From assembly GCA_017437125.1 (NCBI GenBank), contig JAFSBV010000003.1, positions 1 through 64,000 on the forward strand: a stretch of DNA of 64,000 nt, written 5' to 3'. A program made the position numbers and the translations under genes. This document shows positions 7,093-14,916 of this stretch, piece after piece. The notes under the pieces were generated by a model that was not told the origin of the DNA, made no database searches, and saw only the letters and a program-made list of their open reading frames with translations. Position 1 is the stretch's first letter. Each line of letters begins with the position of its first letter. The stretch is from Bacteroidales bacterium. Its GTDB lineage: Bacteria; Bacteroidota; Bacteroidia; Bacteroidales; UBA932.

Positions 7093-8128
7093 TATTTTCA
7101 TTCAGACTCACGATAAAGAGATTGTGCTTAATACACTACCGGATATGTCGTGTTTATCGTGTATTTGTAAAAATATAAACTTGGATATTAAGAATATAGT
7201 ATGTCCTTTATCTAGCATAAAAAAGCGGTTGTCCTATAAGTCACTTAATCAAGGTGAATTGTATATTTGCGATTCTAAAGAAAAAACTTCCGCAAATTTT
7301 AAAGTCCTTTCCGAATTAATTGAGCATTCAGTTCCCAATATGGTCTCGCTATATAGGAAAGCTCAGGAGAATTCATTTGCTGCAGTGCGAGTTGAAATAG
7401 ATTCCTTGAAGCATAACATTGAGCATATTAATTCTGATGCAATTAATGAATTTTATTCTTTTATTCCACAAGAAACATTCGTAAAAAAATATCGAGAGTT
7501 GTTGGAATCTGTTAAACGAGCTATTAAAAATGATATAGATGGCGCAGGTGACCTTGTTACTAGGCTAGCAAGGTACAATCTGAATGTTAAAACGGAGTTG
7601 TCTGTGTTTTCAAAACTCAATAATCCTACTGCATTGCCAAATTATTCATTAGCGAATCCTAGAGATGCGATAATGACGAATGTTTATATGCTATATCCAG
7701 ACTTCAAAAAGAAAAGTGTATATGTAGATGTTGGTGAATACTATCGACGATTTAATGTGGATTTTGAAGCCTTGCAGGTCGCAACATATTATATCATCGA
7801 AAACGCTGCAAAGTATACTATGCGGTCAAGTAGAATGAATATTTCATTTACTGAACGATTGGATGTACTCGTGATTGAGTTTGCAATGAAAAGTTTGTAT
7901 GTTAATGAAGGTGAGGAAGAATTGATTTTTACTGAAGGATATAAGGGGAAGCAGGCTCAACAGGCTGGTAAGTCGGGCAAGGGTATAGGCCTGAATAGGG
8001 CATTGAAACTTATTAACTTTTGTAAGGGGCGTTTGACTTTGGAAGTAGGGGAAGACATTCAAAATAATAGTGGTTTGAAATATGCCTCTAATACCTTTAG
8101 AATTTTTATTCCGACAAAAATCAAGTGA
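7073..8128 (+). CDS. Histidine-kinase-type (HATPase_c) ATPase without a sensor domain
   Basis: A 351-aa protein. The C-terminal third has the GHKL fold signatures: an N box in YYIIENAAKYT (near 240-250) and a G box in GKSGKGIGLNRAL (near 300-312). The N-terminal and middle parts are helical, with no transmembrane segment or known sensor domain. A phosphoacceptor His motif (HExxN/HD type) is not obvious; the HNIEH near residue 105 is one candidate. The coupled receiver protein upstream supplies the membrane anchor, reversing the usual layout in which the kinase is in the membrane. A terminator follows directly. Confidence 0.7.
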   Translation: MEERKTNIFIQTHDKEIVLNTLPDMSCLSCICKNINLDIKNIVCPLSSIKKRLSYKSLNQGELYICDSKEKTSANFKVLSELIEHSVPNMVSLYRKAQENSFAAVRVEIDSLKHNIEHINSDAINEFYSFIPQETFVKKYRELLESVKRAIKNDIDGAGDLVTRLARYNLNVKTELSVFSKLNNPTALPNYSLANPRDAIMTNVYMLYPDFKKKSVYVDVGEYYRRFNVDFEALQVATYYIIENAAKYTMRSSRMNISFTERLDVLVIEFAMKSLYVNEGEEELIFTEGYKGKQAQQAGKSGKGIGLNRALKLINFCKGRLTLEVGEDIQNNSGLKYASNTFRIFIPTKIK

Positions 8129-8146
8129 GAATAATGGCAGTTTACG

Positions 8147-8189
8147 AATAATTCTTGAAATGTATCGTGAGGTTGTTTCAAGAATTATT
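8147..8189 (+). terminator. Terminator after the receiver/ATPase operon
   Basis: AATAATTCTTGAAA pairs perfectly with TTTCAAGAATTATT and a T run follows. Confidence 0.8.
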
Positions 8190-8230
8190 TTTTGAATCCA
8201 TGCAAATACCGGGTTTGATTTTTGTATATT

Positions 8231-8280
8231 CCGACTTTAACTATTAAATTTGTGAAAATTTCACATAAAACCGAGTTAAA
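8231..8280 (+). repeat. 50-bp palindromic repeat, left copy, carrying the rloA promoter
   Basis: Matches 10333-10382 at 42 of 50 positions. It contains an outer inverted pair (CTTTAACT / GAGTTAAA) and an inner palindrome GTGAAAATTTCAC. In this copy TTTG at 8221-8224, a 20-base spacer and TAAATTTG at 8245-8252 form a good Bacteroidales promoter ending about 30 bases before the rloA ATG, and the inner palindrome overlaps the likely start of transcription. Confidence 0.75.
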
Positions 8281-8282
8281 TT

Positions 8283-9494
8283 ATGCTTTTAGAGTTCTCA
8301 TTCGCAAATTTCCTCTCTTTTAAGGATAAGGTGACATTCTCAATGGTCGCTACATCTTTGAGGGATAAGAAGGCAGATATCAGTGATGTCACTTTCTCAG
8401 CGGGAGGCGAAATGCCTGTTGTGCTGTCAAGAACTTGTGCATTGTTTGGAGCTAACGCATCCGGAAAGTCTAATCTGATTAAGGCTCTGTCTTTCTTCAA
8501 GTGGTTTACCATGAATTCCTCAAAGGATGTGCAGGCCGGAGAGAAGATTCCTGTAAGCAGTTTTGCACTTTCAACTACAAGTGTGGCGGAGCCGAGTCTC
8601 TTTGAAATCGTGATCCTGATAGGCGAGGATACTTATAGATACGGATTCGAAGCCAGTGCGGAAAAGGTGCATAGAGAGTGGCTGTATGTGAAGGCAGGTA
8701 AAAAGCGTTCAAAGGAAGTAGAACTATTCTATCGTGACGAAAATAAGTACGAACTACATCCACGTTTCTCCATCGGAAGGGAATTGACCGGCAAGAATAT
8801 GGTCAGGGATAATGCTCTGCTCCTTTCATTGGCAGGACAGTTTAATGAGCCGCATTCCGGTGCCGTAATGAAGTGGCTGGCTGATACTACCATAATTACC
8901 GGTAACTCAGAGAATGAAGTGTGGATGATGGCTCTGAAAGCGATGGAGAACCCAGTGACAAGAAAGAAGATGGTTGATTTCTCAAGATATGCAGACCTTG
9001 GAATCGATGACATTACTTTGAGCGACAGCGGAGTTCTGACATCCCATACACAGTATGACGATGAAGGTAAAGAGGCTTCAATTGTGACTTTCTCTATGAC
9101 TGACAGCGAATCTGAAGGAACAGTGAAATATTTCTCATTGGCCTATCCTATACTTGATGCTCTGGAGAATGGTAAGCGTCTGATTGTGGATGAGTTTGGA
9201 GCAAAGCTTCATACACTTCTTCTTGAGAGAATCGTATCACTTTTCAATACTAAGTCAGGTAACAGTCGCAACGCGCAGTTGCTTGTCACTCTTCATGATA
9301 CGAATCTGCTTAGCAGCAACCTTCTCAGACGCGATCAGATCTGGTTCACTCAGAAAAATGGTCGAGGCGAAAGCTGTCTCTATCCTCTGTCTGATTACAG
9401 GGTGCGAAGCGATGCATCCTACGAAAAGGATTACCTTCTCGGAAAGTACGGAGCCACTCCGATAATTGATGACCTGTCTAAAGCTTTAAAGTAG
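8283..9494 (+). CDS. rloA: RloA/AbiLi-like ABC ATPase
   Basis: A 403-aa AAA_15/AAA_21-type ATPase. MLLEFSFANFLSFKDKV is the typical opening of the family, Walker A is GANASGKSN (57-65), Walker B is RLIVDEFGAKLH (near 299-310), and a histidine switch lies in VTLHDTNLL. It is followed one base after its stop by a RloB-family gene. Such ATPase + TOPRIM pairs (AbiLi-AbiLii, related in logic to OLD and PARIS) act as abortive phage defence. The cassette rloAB is bounded by the 50-bp repeats at 8231 and 10333. Confidence 0.8.
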   Translation: MLLEFSFANFLSFKDKVTFSMVATSLRDKKADISDVTFSAGGEMPVVLSRTCALFGANASGKSNLIKALSFFKWFTMNSSKDVQAGEKIPVSSFALSTTSVAEPSLFEIVILIGEDTYRYGFEASAEKVHREWLYVKAGKKRSKEVELFYRDENKYELHPRFSIGRELTGKNMVRDNALLLSLAGQFNEPHSGAVMKWLADTTIITGNSENEVWMMALKAMENPVTRKKMVDFSRYADLGIDDITLSDSGVLTSHTQYDDEGKEASIVTFSMTDSESEGTVKYFSLAYPILDALENGKRLIVDEFGAKLHTLLLERIVSLFNTKSGNSRNAQLLVTLHDTNLLSSNLLRRDQIWFTQKNGRGESCLYPLSDYRVRSDASYEKDYLLGKYGATPIIDDLSKALK

Positions 9495-9495
9495 T

Positions 9496-10116
9496 ATGAG
9501 CGCGAGATATAACCCAAGAAAGGAACACTCTTTAAAGAGAAGTTACGGCTTCCGGATCCCGAAGAAGTCCTTTCTGATTGTTTGTGAGGGAGAAAATACT
9601 GAACCGGAGTACTTCAATGCGTTCCGTCTTACCTCTGCCACAGTCAAGGCTGTCGGCAAGGGATTAGGCACTATGTCTTTGGTTAAGGAGGCTCTTGCTA
9701 TCAAGAAGACAGAAAAGGCAAAAGGAAAGACTTTTGACTATTGCTGGGTGGTCTTCGATAAGGATGACTATAATGATTTTGATGAAGCGATTGCTTATGC
9801 AAATGAGAATGGTTTTAACGTAGCGTACAGTAATCAGGCATTCGAACTCTGGTTCCTGCTTCACTTCAATCTACATCGTGGCCCCCTTCATAGGAGCAAA
9901 TATGCAGACAGACTGAGCAAGTATCTCGGAGATCCATATTCAAAGAAGATCGGTTATGCAAAGAAGCTCTACCAGAGGATAAAGCCATTGGAGCAGACAG
10001 CAATTCAAAATGCAGAAACCCTGTTTGCAGAGAAAGCGGGAGTTGCACCCTCATCAGCGGAATCTTCTACGACAGTGCATGAGCTAGTAAAGAGACTGAA
10101 TGAGTTTATTGACTAA
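9496..10116 (+). CDS. rloB: RloB/AbiLii-like TOPRIM protein
   Basis: A 206-aa protein of the RloB family. FLIVCEGENTEPEYF carries the TOPRIM glutamate at residue 31, and WVVFDKDDYNDF gives the acidic DxDD cluster (88-91). The conserved AFELWFLLHF segment follows. It is the presumed nuclease effector released or activated by RloA. Stop-to-start distance from rloA is a single base, so the two are one operon. A hairpin follows at 10168. Confidence 0.85.
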   Translation: MSARYNPRKEHSLKRSYGFRIPKKSFLIVCEGENTEPEYFNAFRLTSATVKAVGKGLGTMSLVKEALAIKKTEKAKGKTFDYCWVVFDKDDYNDFDEAIAYANENGFNVAYSNQAFELWFLLHFNLHRGPLHRSKYADRLSKYLGDPYSKKIGYAKKLYQRIKPLEQTAIQNAETLFAEKAGVAPSSAESSTTVHELVKRLNEFID

Positions 10117-10167
10117 TATGGTACTTAAAGAAATTTTAAATACCGCATAGAACATATTTAACGCGAT

Positions 10168-10204
10168 ATTATGCTTCTGGAACATTATGTTCTGGGAGCA
10201 TAAT
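10168..10204 (+). terminator. Hairpin after rloB (weak terminator)
   Basis: ATTATGCT pairs with AGCATAAT across a 21-base loop, with only a short T-rich tail. The rest of 10117-10332 is AT-rich with no visible gene. Confidence 0.45.
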
Positions 10205-10332
10205 TTGTCTTTGGCCATTCAAATACTGTCATCCCCAATGTATGTGAATTAGTGCTATGTATAATTTAAATTATATGTAAGATTTTTTATATATAACTTC
10301 TTGTGGGAGTAATGCGTTAAATTCCCGATTTT

Positions 10333-10382
10333 TCGACTTTAACTGCCAAATTCGTGATAATTTCACATAAAAGTGAGTTAAA
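10333..10382 (+). repeat. 50-bp palindromic repeat, right copy
   Basis: Second copy of the 8231-8280 repeat, with the same outer and inner inverted pairs (inner GTGATAATTTCAC). The -7 box is degraded here. A third partial unit (GACTTTAACT) follows at 10396. The two copies bracket rloAB. Confidence 0.7.
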
Positions 10383-10424
10383 GTCGCGATTTTGAGACTT
10401 TAACTCGAAAATATGCGTTTTATG

Positions 10425-10452
10425 AAAAGGTATCGTTATAACGATACCTTTT
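10425..10452. repeat. 28-bp perfect palindrome
   Basis: AAAAGGTATCGTTA meets its exact complement at 10439 with no loop. It lies before the probable promoter of the next gene. It may be a terminator or an operator. Confidence 0.7.
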
Positions 10453-10484
10453 CCTTCTTGGGAAAGTTCTTGGTGAAAAGTTCA

Positions 10485-10492
10485 TATCTTTG
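10485..10492 (+). promoter_or_regulatory. Promoter -7 box of the SEC-C nuclease-like gene
   Basis: TATCTTTG, 31 bases before the ATG at 10524. This box and the palindrome argue against the earlier in-frame ATG at 10413 being the start. Confidence 0.45.
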
Positions 10493-10523
10493 GAATAGTG
10501 GAAATTATTTAAAAATACTACAG

Positions 10524-12779
10524 ATGAATGTGAGAACAATGGATCAGGTAATTGCTGATATTATTGCAGTTACCAAGAAGGATGGCTTTATATATGCTTT
10601 GTTGATGATAATTCGAAGAGATGTGTTTTTAATGCTTGAAGAATATCATTTGGTGAATCATAGGGATGTGCTGATCACTGAGGAAATCAAGTTGTTGCTG
10701 GGATTTTGGGTGAAGAATGAGTGCTGTTTAAGAAACTATCCTAATGATTTGCAGGAATTATCTGAATTAAAACGTGAGATTCGCTTATTGATGGATGAAC
10801 TTCATCACTCATTTATCAAGACAGAAGTGGATAACTTAAATTGGTCAGAAATAACTACCAAGGAGCAAATAGATGAAGTGTTTCCTTTAAATCTTAGGAT
10901 TAGAGAGGCTATATTTTATGGTGGTGATAATCTGTATGATTATGAGTACAAGAATTTTCTATATAAGAAGTACAAGTATGACGTTGCTTGGTTGAAGGAA
11001 AATAAAGGTTTTGTATGCGAAGAGGTTGCTGCAATCGCAGAGTCAATAAAAGCGCTAGTTAGTGTTAAGAATTCTAAAGTACCTCATATGCCTATTGAAA
11101 TAAAGCAAATGCTCCATGAGAGTGAAGATTCGGGGAATGAATGGTTTTCTGATTTTATAGAATATAGTGAGATACTTGTAGAATACTTTATATCTGAAGA
11201 TGAATCAGTTCGTAAGTTGGGGGTAAAGGCTTTTTGTGACTCGCTATTGGATATGTTCTGTGTAAGTAAGTCAGAATTAGATCATCTTCCGGGAGCCGAT
11301 CAGTTTATGACTAATTTTACATATAATTTGGGTAGCGAGAGTAATGAACTGTATATAGAGCCAGGATCTTTTAATAAGATAGAAGAGACGCCTATAATTA
11401 AAATAGATAATGATAAGTATTTTATCCCTATAACGTATGCAGTCTTTAATGCCATATATGATGCTCCATTCTATTGGATGAACTCAAATGACCAGTACCG
11501 AAAAAAGGCTGGTACTAATAGAGGAAATGCCGGTGAGGATATAGCTTATGAGCTACTTGCACCAATATTTGGGACAGAAAACACTTACAAAAACATTGTA
11601 ATAAAAGATAAACACCATAAAGATATTACTGATATTGATGTTTTATGTGTTTATGGCAATAAGGCTTTGTGCGTTCAAATAAAGTCTAAACGTCTAACCT
11701 TATTGTCGAAAATAGGAGACTGGGATTCTCAGCAGAAGGATTTTAAACTTGCCGTGCAAAATGCATATAATCAAGGGCTAATATGTAAACAAGCTTTAAT
11801 GGATAAAGACGGTAAGTTGTTTGTAAATAAAGAAACTAATGAAGAACTACGAGATTTCGAGTCCATTAATGATGTTTTTATATTATGCTTGACAACTGAA
11901 AACTATCATGCATTAACGTCTCAGGTAGCTTATTTACTATCAAAAAAAGATGATGATCAACCAGCCATAGCATTCAGTGTGTTTGATTTAGCATTGATCT
12001 CTCACTATTTGACGACACCGTATGATTTCCTTTACTATATTAGACAACGTATGGCTACTTATAAGCTGTTCTTTGCCACAAATGAAATAGTATATCTAGG
12101 TTATCATTTATTGCATAAACTATGGGATGATGGAACGAAGCACTTTGTGATGTTAGATGAGGACTATGCTCAATGTATTGATAGGAATTATTATCCTGAA
12201 CTAATTGGCGCGGAGGTGTCGGATGAAGGTGATCGAATTGCAAATAGATGGAAAAATGAAGAATTTAAACGTCTGTGTGATGAAATTTCAAAAAGTTCAA
12301 GCCCTCAAAAGACAGATGTACTCTTTGCTTTATATGATCTTAGCTCAGATTGTATTGACGAATTGTTTAAGATGATGAGGATGGCACGCGAACGAAGTAG
12401 AAAGAATCATACTGTTGTTACGCTAACAATGGTTCTGGATGGCGTGTCTTCACTTCGAGGTATATCATACACGGCTAATTCTCTAGAACCATTTGGCTTA
12501 TTCAAAGAAATGGAATGTCAATGTGAAACTAAAAAGTATCAGGCAAAAGCAGATGAGTGGTTGTCTTTAGGTAGTAATATTGGAAGTAAATCTTTAGTTG
12601 ATGCTTTGCTCTATATAAAAGCACCAAGGAAGTTTGACTCGACATTGGAATGGGCTTGCGAGAAATGCGCGACATCTCATAGTACAACTACTTTATTGCC
12701 TAATAAACCTTTAGGACGCAACGATTTGTGTTTCTGTGGGAGTGGCCTAAAGTATAAAAAATGTCATGGTGCAAAATGA
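10524..12779 (+). CDS. Large protein with a PD-(D/E)XK-like core and a C-terminal SEC-C zinc motif
   Basis: 751 aa from the ATG at 10524; an in-frame ATG at 10413 would add 37 residues but puts the palindrome and promoter box inside the gene. The middle has a nuclease-like signature: DITDIDVLCVYGNKALCVQIKSKR gives Asp and a Q-x-K pair on adjacent strands, as in NERD/Mrr-type folds. The C-terminus, GRNDLCFCGSGLKYKKCHG, is a textbook SEC-C motif (CxC...C/H). The N-terminal 300 residues are helical and unrecognised. It stands alone among defence genes, and a restriction-like or RNA/DNA-binding effector role is inference. A transposase remnant abuts its end. Confidence 0.7.
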   Translation: MNVRTMDQVIADIIAVTKKDGFIYALLMIIRRDVFLMLEEYHLVNHRDVLITEEIKLLLGFWVKNECCLRNYPNDLQELSELKREIRLLMDELHHSFIKTEVDNLNWSEITTKEQIDEVFPLNLRIREAIFYGGDNLYDYEYKNFLYKKYKYDVAWLKENKGFVCEEVAAIAESIKALVSVKNSKVPHMPIEIKQMLHESEDSGNEWFSDFIEYSEILVEYFISEDESVRKLGVKAFCDSLLDMFCVSKSELDHLPGADQFMTNFTYNLGSESNELYIEPGSFNKIEETPIIKIDNDKYFIPITYAVFNAIYDAPFYWMNSNDQYRKKAGTNRGNAGEDIAYELLAPIFGTENTYKNIVIKDKHHKDITDIDVLCVYGNKALCVQIKSKRLTLLSKIGDWDSQQKDFKLAVQNAYNQGLICKQALMDKDGKLFVNKETNEELRDFESINDVFILCLTTENYHALTSQVAYLLSKKDDDQPAIAFSVFDLALISHYLTTPYDFLYYIRQRMATYKLFFATNEIVYLGYHLLHKLWDDGTKHFVMLDEDYAQCIDRNYYPELIGAEVSDEGDRIANRWKNEEFKRLCDEISKSSSPQKTDVLFALYDLSSDCIDELFKMMRMARERSRKNHTVVTLTMVLDGVSSLRGISYTANSLEPFGLFKEMECQCETKKYQAKADEWLSLGSNIGSKSLVDALLYIKAPRKFDSTLEWACEKCATSHSTTTLLPNKPLGRNDLCFCGSGLKYKKCHGAK

Positions 12780-12966
12780 TATTTTCGGCAAGCTGTTCTA
12801 TGGTCTGCTTGCCATCAACATAGTCCGTTATTACCTGGGATTTATCTCTACGATGACCACCTACAAATTGGCGCCCGCAATCCTTGCATTTATACAATTG
12901 CTTACGGCCTCTCAGGCCATTCCTGACCACTTTTTTAGACCCATAGAAAAAGCATTTTTTAAGCAT
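12780..12966 (-). pseudogene. N-terminal fragment of a Zn-ribbon transposase
   Basis: From the ATG at 12966 the frame gives a zinc-ribbon start (YKCKDCGRQFVGGHRR) and DYVDGKQTIEQLAENI, typical of IS transposase N-termini in Bacteroidetes. It then runs into the end of the SEC-C gene, so homology stops at about 12780. The first CxxC of the ribbon is degraded (KKCFFYGS). It is an IS remnant, with the IS end probably extending to about 13050. Confidence 0.65.
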
Positions 12967-13076
12967 ATCAATGATAATCTTTACAAATGTAAGAAAATCA
13001 GCTGATTACAAGGTTTTCATCCTACTAAATGTCCACCCCGCCAAATTTTGGGACCAATTTGGAGCCAAAATGAAAA

Positions 13077-13108
13077 AATCGCCCTCTAAGACATCTGAGA
13101 GGGCGATT
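13077..13108. terminator. Hairpin at the right end of element B
   Basis: AATCGCCCTCT pairs with AGAGGGCGATT (11 bp). It sits directly downstream, on the minus strand, of the degenerate att copy at 13112, mirroring the hairpins beside the other att copies. Confidence 0.65.
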
Positions 13109-13111
13109 AAA

Positions 13112-13124
13112 GTGATTCGGGATT
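13112..13124 (-). other. Degenerate copy of the tRNA-Arg end (possible old att site)
   Basis: GTGATTCGG followed by GATT, compared with GTGATTCGGTTGGGATT at the true sites. The paired hairpin next to it supports an eroded att junction. The 196 bases to 13308 hold no gene; they contain stems around 13130-13260 and the hairpin at 13268. Confidence 0.4.
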
Positions 13125-13267
13125 AAGCCTCTGCGAGGCTTTTTCCCTTCCTCCGCGGGCCATCATCGAAACTGAAGCAAATCGGCATTCTGCTGACGCA
13201 GATGCCGTTTTTTGTGCTCCGTCGTCGCTTACGAAAGCGAGCTTTCGACGCTCCGCCGTACCACAAA

Positions 13268-13296
13268 AAATCGCACAACCAAAGGTTGCGCGATTT
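13268..13296. terminator. Hairpin next to the prophage attachment site
   Basis: AAATCGC/GCGATTT outside CAACC/GGTTG with an AAA loop. On the minus strand it follows the att copy at 13308. Confidence 0.65.
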
Positions 13297-13307
13297 GCTC
13301 CAGTTTC

Positions 13308-13320
13308 GTGATTCGGTTGG
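13308..13320 (-). other. Attachment site at the left end of element C (prophage)
   Basis: GTGATTCGGTTGG matches the tRNA-Arg end at 57646 and the copy at 4850; with 4850 it shares 16 bp including a TTC before the core. Sequence diverges after the core. The integrase gene begins 227 bases further on. Confidence 0.8.
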
Positions 13321-13342
13321 CCCATGTCACCCGATTTGAGTG

Positions 13343-13435
13343 TCAAAGAGTTACGAGCCGATTTTCAAAAACGGTTACAGCGTACGGTTACACCTTTGTC
13401 TTCCGGATGTCATTGGTGAGTAGACAAAGGTTACC
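13343..13435. other. Integrase arm-type repeats, left end of element C
   Basis: TCAAAGAGTTA (13343-13353), GGTTAC (13373), GGTTACACC (13386-13394) and GGTTACC (13429-13435). The same words in the opposite orientation occur at the right end (57338-57494 and 57576-57586), consistent with arm sites of one integrase. Confidence 0.55.
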
Positions 13436-13546
13436 AGAGTTTTTCCATTGTTTTCAGAGTGTCGTTTTTATGTCAAGTTTTCGTCTATTTAGCACCTTGT
13501 GCAGGCTTTCATGACGGAATATTTTTGTAAATAAAACGATACAGAG

Positions 13547-14854
13547 ATGAAAGCAACATTCAACATTATGTTCTTTATCCAGAAGGGTAAGGTAACAGCC
13601 AATGGCAGAGCACCTATTTTTGCTCGCCTCACAGTCAATGGAGAAAGAGTCCATTTCTCAACGAAACTATCTATCCAGCCAGATCGCTGGGATGCGAAGA
13701 ATTATTGCACCCTCGGCAAAACAAAAGATGAGAAGAACATCAACGGTTTTCTGGATGAACTTAAGTGCTCAATTCAGCGACACTATTTTGACCTGCAGGC
13801 TGCAGGAGATGTGGTTTCCGCATCGAAGATCAAGAAGATGATGTTCTGCACAGAGGAACATAGGTGCGTAAGTGTAAAAGAGATTTTCGATAGGTTTATA
13901 GAAGACTATACAAAGCAGGTGCAGATGAACAAGGCTGGCGTTCCAACTTTATCGAGATACAAGATGGCACGTCAAAGAGTTCTGGAATTCTCAAAAGAGA
14001 AGTACAGAGTTGACGACATGCCACTGGCCGATATCGACAAGCGTTTTATCGAACAGTTCTTCATCTGGCTTAGGCTTGAACATGGAATTGCGAACAATAC
14101 CGCAGTGAAGTATGTCAACAGATTCTCGACAGTGTACAAACTCGCAAGGGACTGCGGATGGGTACAAGGTGACCCGTTCCATTTCGTAAAACTTAAGATG
14201 GATAAGGTAGACAGAGGCTTCTTGACTAATGAGGAAATCCAACTGATGTACAAGAAGGAGTTTGTAAGCGAAAGGCTTGAGCAGATTCGAGACCTCTTTA
14301 TCTTCAGCTGCTATACCGGACTATCATTCATCGATGTTGCTCAACTGTCCGAGGACAATCTGAAATTGTGGGGCGATGGCCATTGGTGGTTGAATTGTCA
14401 CCGCCAGAAAACGAAAGTTCCATTCAATGTTATGCTCTTGGATATACCTCTTCAGATCATAGAGAAGTACAAGCCAAAACGCAGGAACGGACTCCTTTTC
14501 CATGTGCCGACAAATCAGAAGTGTAACGAATATCTGAAAGAGATCGCAGCTCTTTGTGGAATTAATAAGAATTTGACTTTCCACATGGCAAGACACACAT
14601 TCGCAACGACCATCACCCTTGGAAATGGAGTGCCGATAGAAACTGTCAGCAAGATGCTGGGACACACGAATATCAAGACGACTCAGATATATGCGAGGAT
14701 AACTGATCAGAAGGTCGGCAGTGATATGGAAGTTCTTGCAGCGAAGATCAACGGGGCAAGTGCGGTGCAGTTGGAAACTTCAATAAAGGCCAAAAACAGG
14801 GCAAAAGCAGCCAAAGACCTGCACACCCTCGGAGTTGGAGTTCATCTTTCGTAA
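13547..14854 (+). CDS. int: IntDOT-like tyrosine integrase of the prophage
   Basis: A 435-aa integrase with an arm-binding N-terminus (IMFFIQKGKVTANGRAPI), a SAM-like domain and a catalytic domain. In place of the usual Arg I motif it has TGLSFIDVAQL, with Ser at the Arg position, as in IntDOT of CTnDOT. The rest of the active site is intact: HMARHTFAT (HxxR), MLGHTNIKTTQIYARI (His and Tyr nucleophile). It lies between the att copy at 13308 and the end of the tail genes, with which it converges. It most likely integrates and excises the whole element C at tRNA-Arg. Confidence 0.9.
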   Translation: MKATFNIMFFIQKGKVTANGRAPIFARLTVNGERVHFSTKLSIQPDRWDAKNYCTLGKTKDEKNINGFLDELKCSIQRHYFDLQAAGDVVSASKIKKMMFCTEEHRCVSVKEIFDRFIEDYTKQVQMNKAGVPTLSRYKMARQRVLEFSKEKYRVDDMPLADIDKRFIEQFFIWLRLEHGIANNTAVKYVNRFSTVYKLARDCGWVQGDPFHFVKLKMDKVDRGFLTNEEIQLMYKKEFVSERLEQIRDLFIFSCYTGLSFIDVAQLSEDNLKLWGDGHWWLNCHRQKTKVPFNVMLLDIPLQIIEKYKPKRRNGLLFHVPTNQKCNEYLKEIAALCGINKNLTFHMARHTFATTITLGNGVPIETVSKMLGHTNIKTTQIYARITDQKVGSDMEVLAAKINGASAVQLETSIKAKNRAKAAKDLHTLGVGVHLS

Positions 14855-14885
14855 AAAGCCCAGAAAACCGCCAAATAAAGCAATA

Positions 14886-14910
14886 CAGGCTCGCCAAGAT
14901 GGTGAGCCTG
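14886..14910. terminator. Terminator between the integrase and the tail operon end
   Basis: CAGGCTCGCC pairs with GGTGAGCCTG (one G-U) in the 62-base gap between the convergent genes. Confidence 0.65.
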
Positions 14911-14916
14911 CTTCTG

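Noticed and set aside
12766-13005. Plus-strand 79-codon frame after the SEC-C gene
   Set aside because: It is the complement of the transposase remnant.
13107-13346. Minus-strand 79-codon frame across the att copies near 13.1-13.3 kb
   Set aside because: Its sequence is made of hairpins and att repeats; no domain and no promoter.
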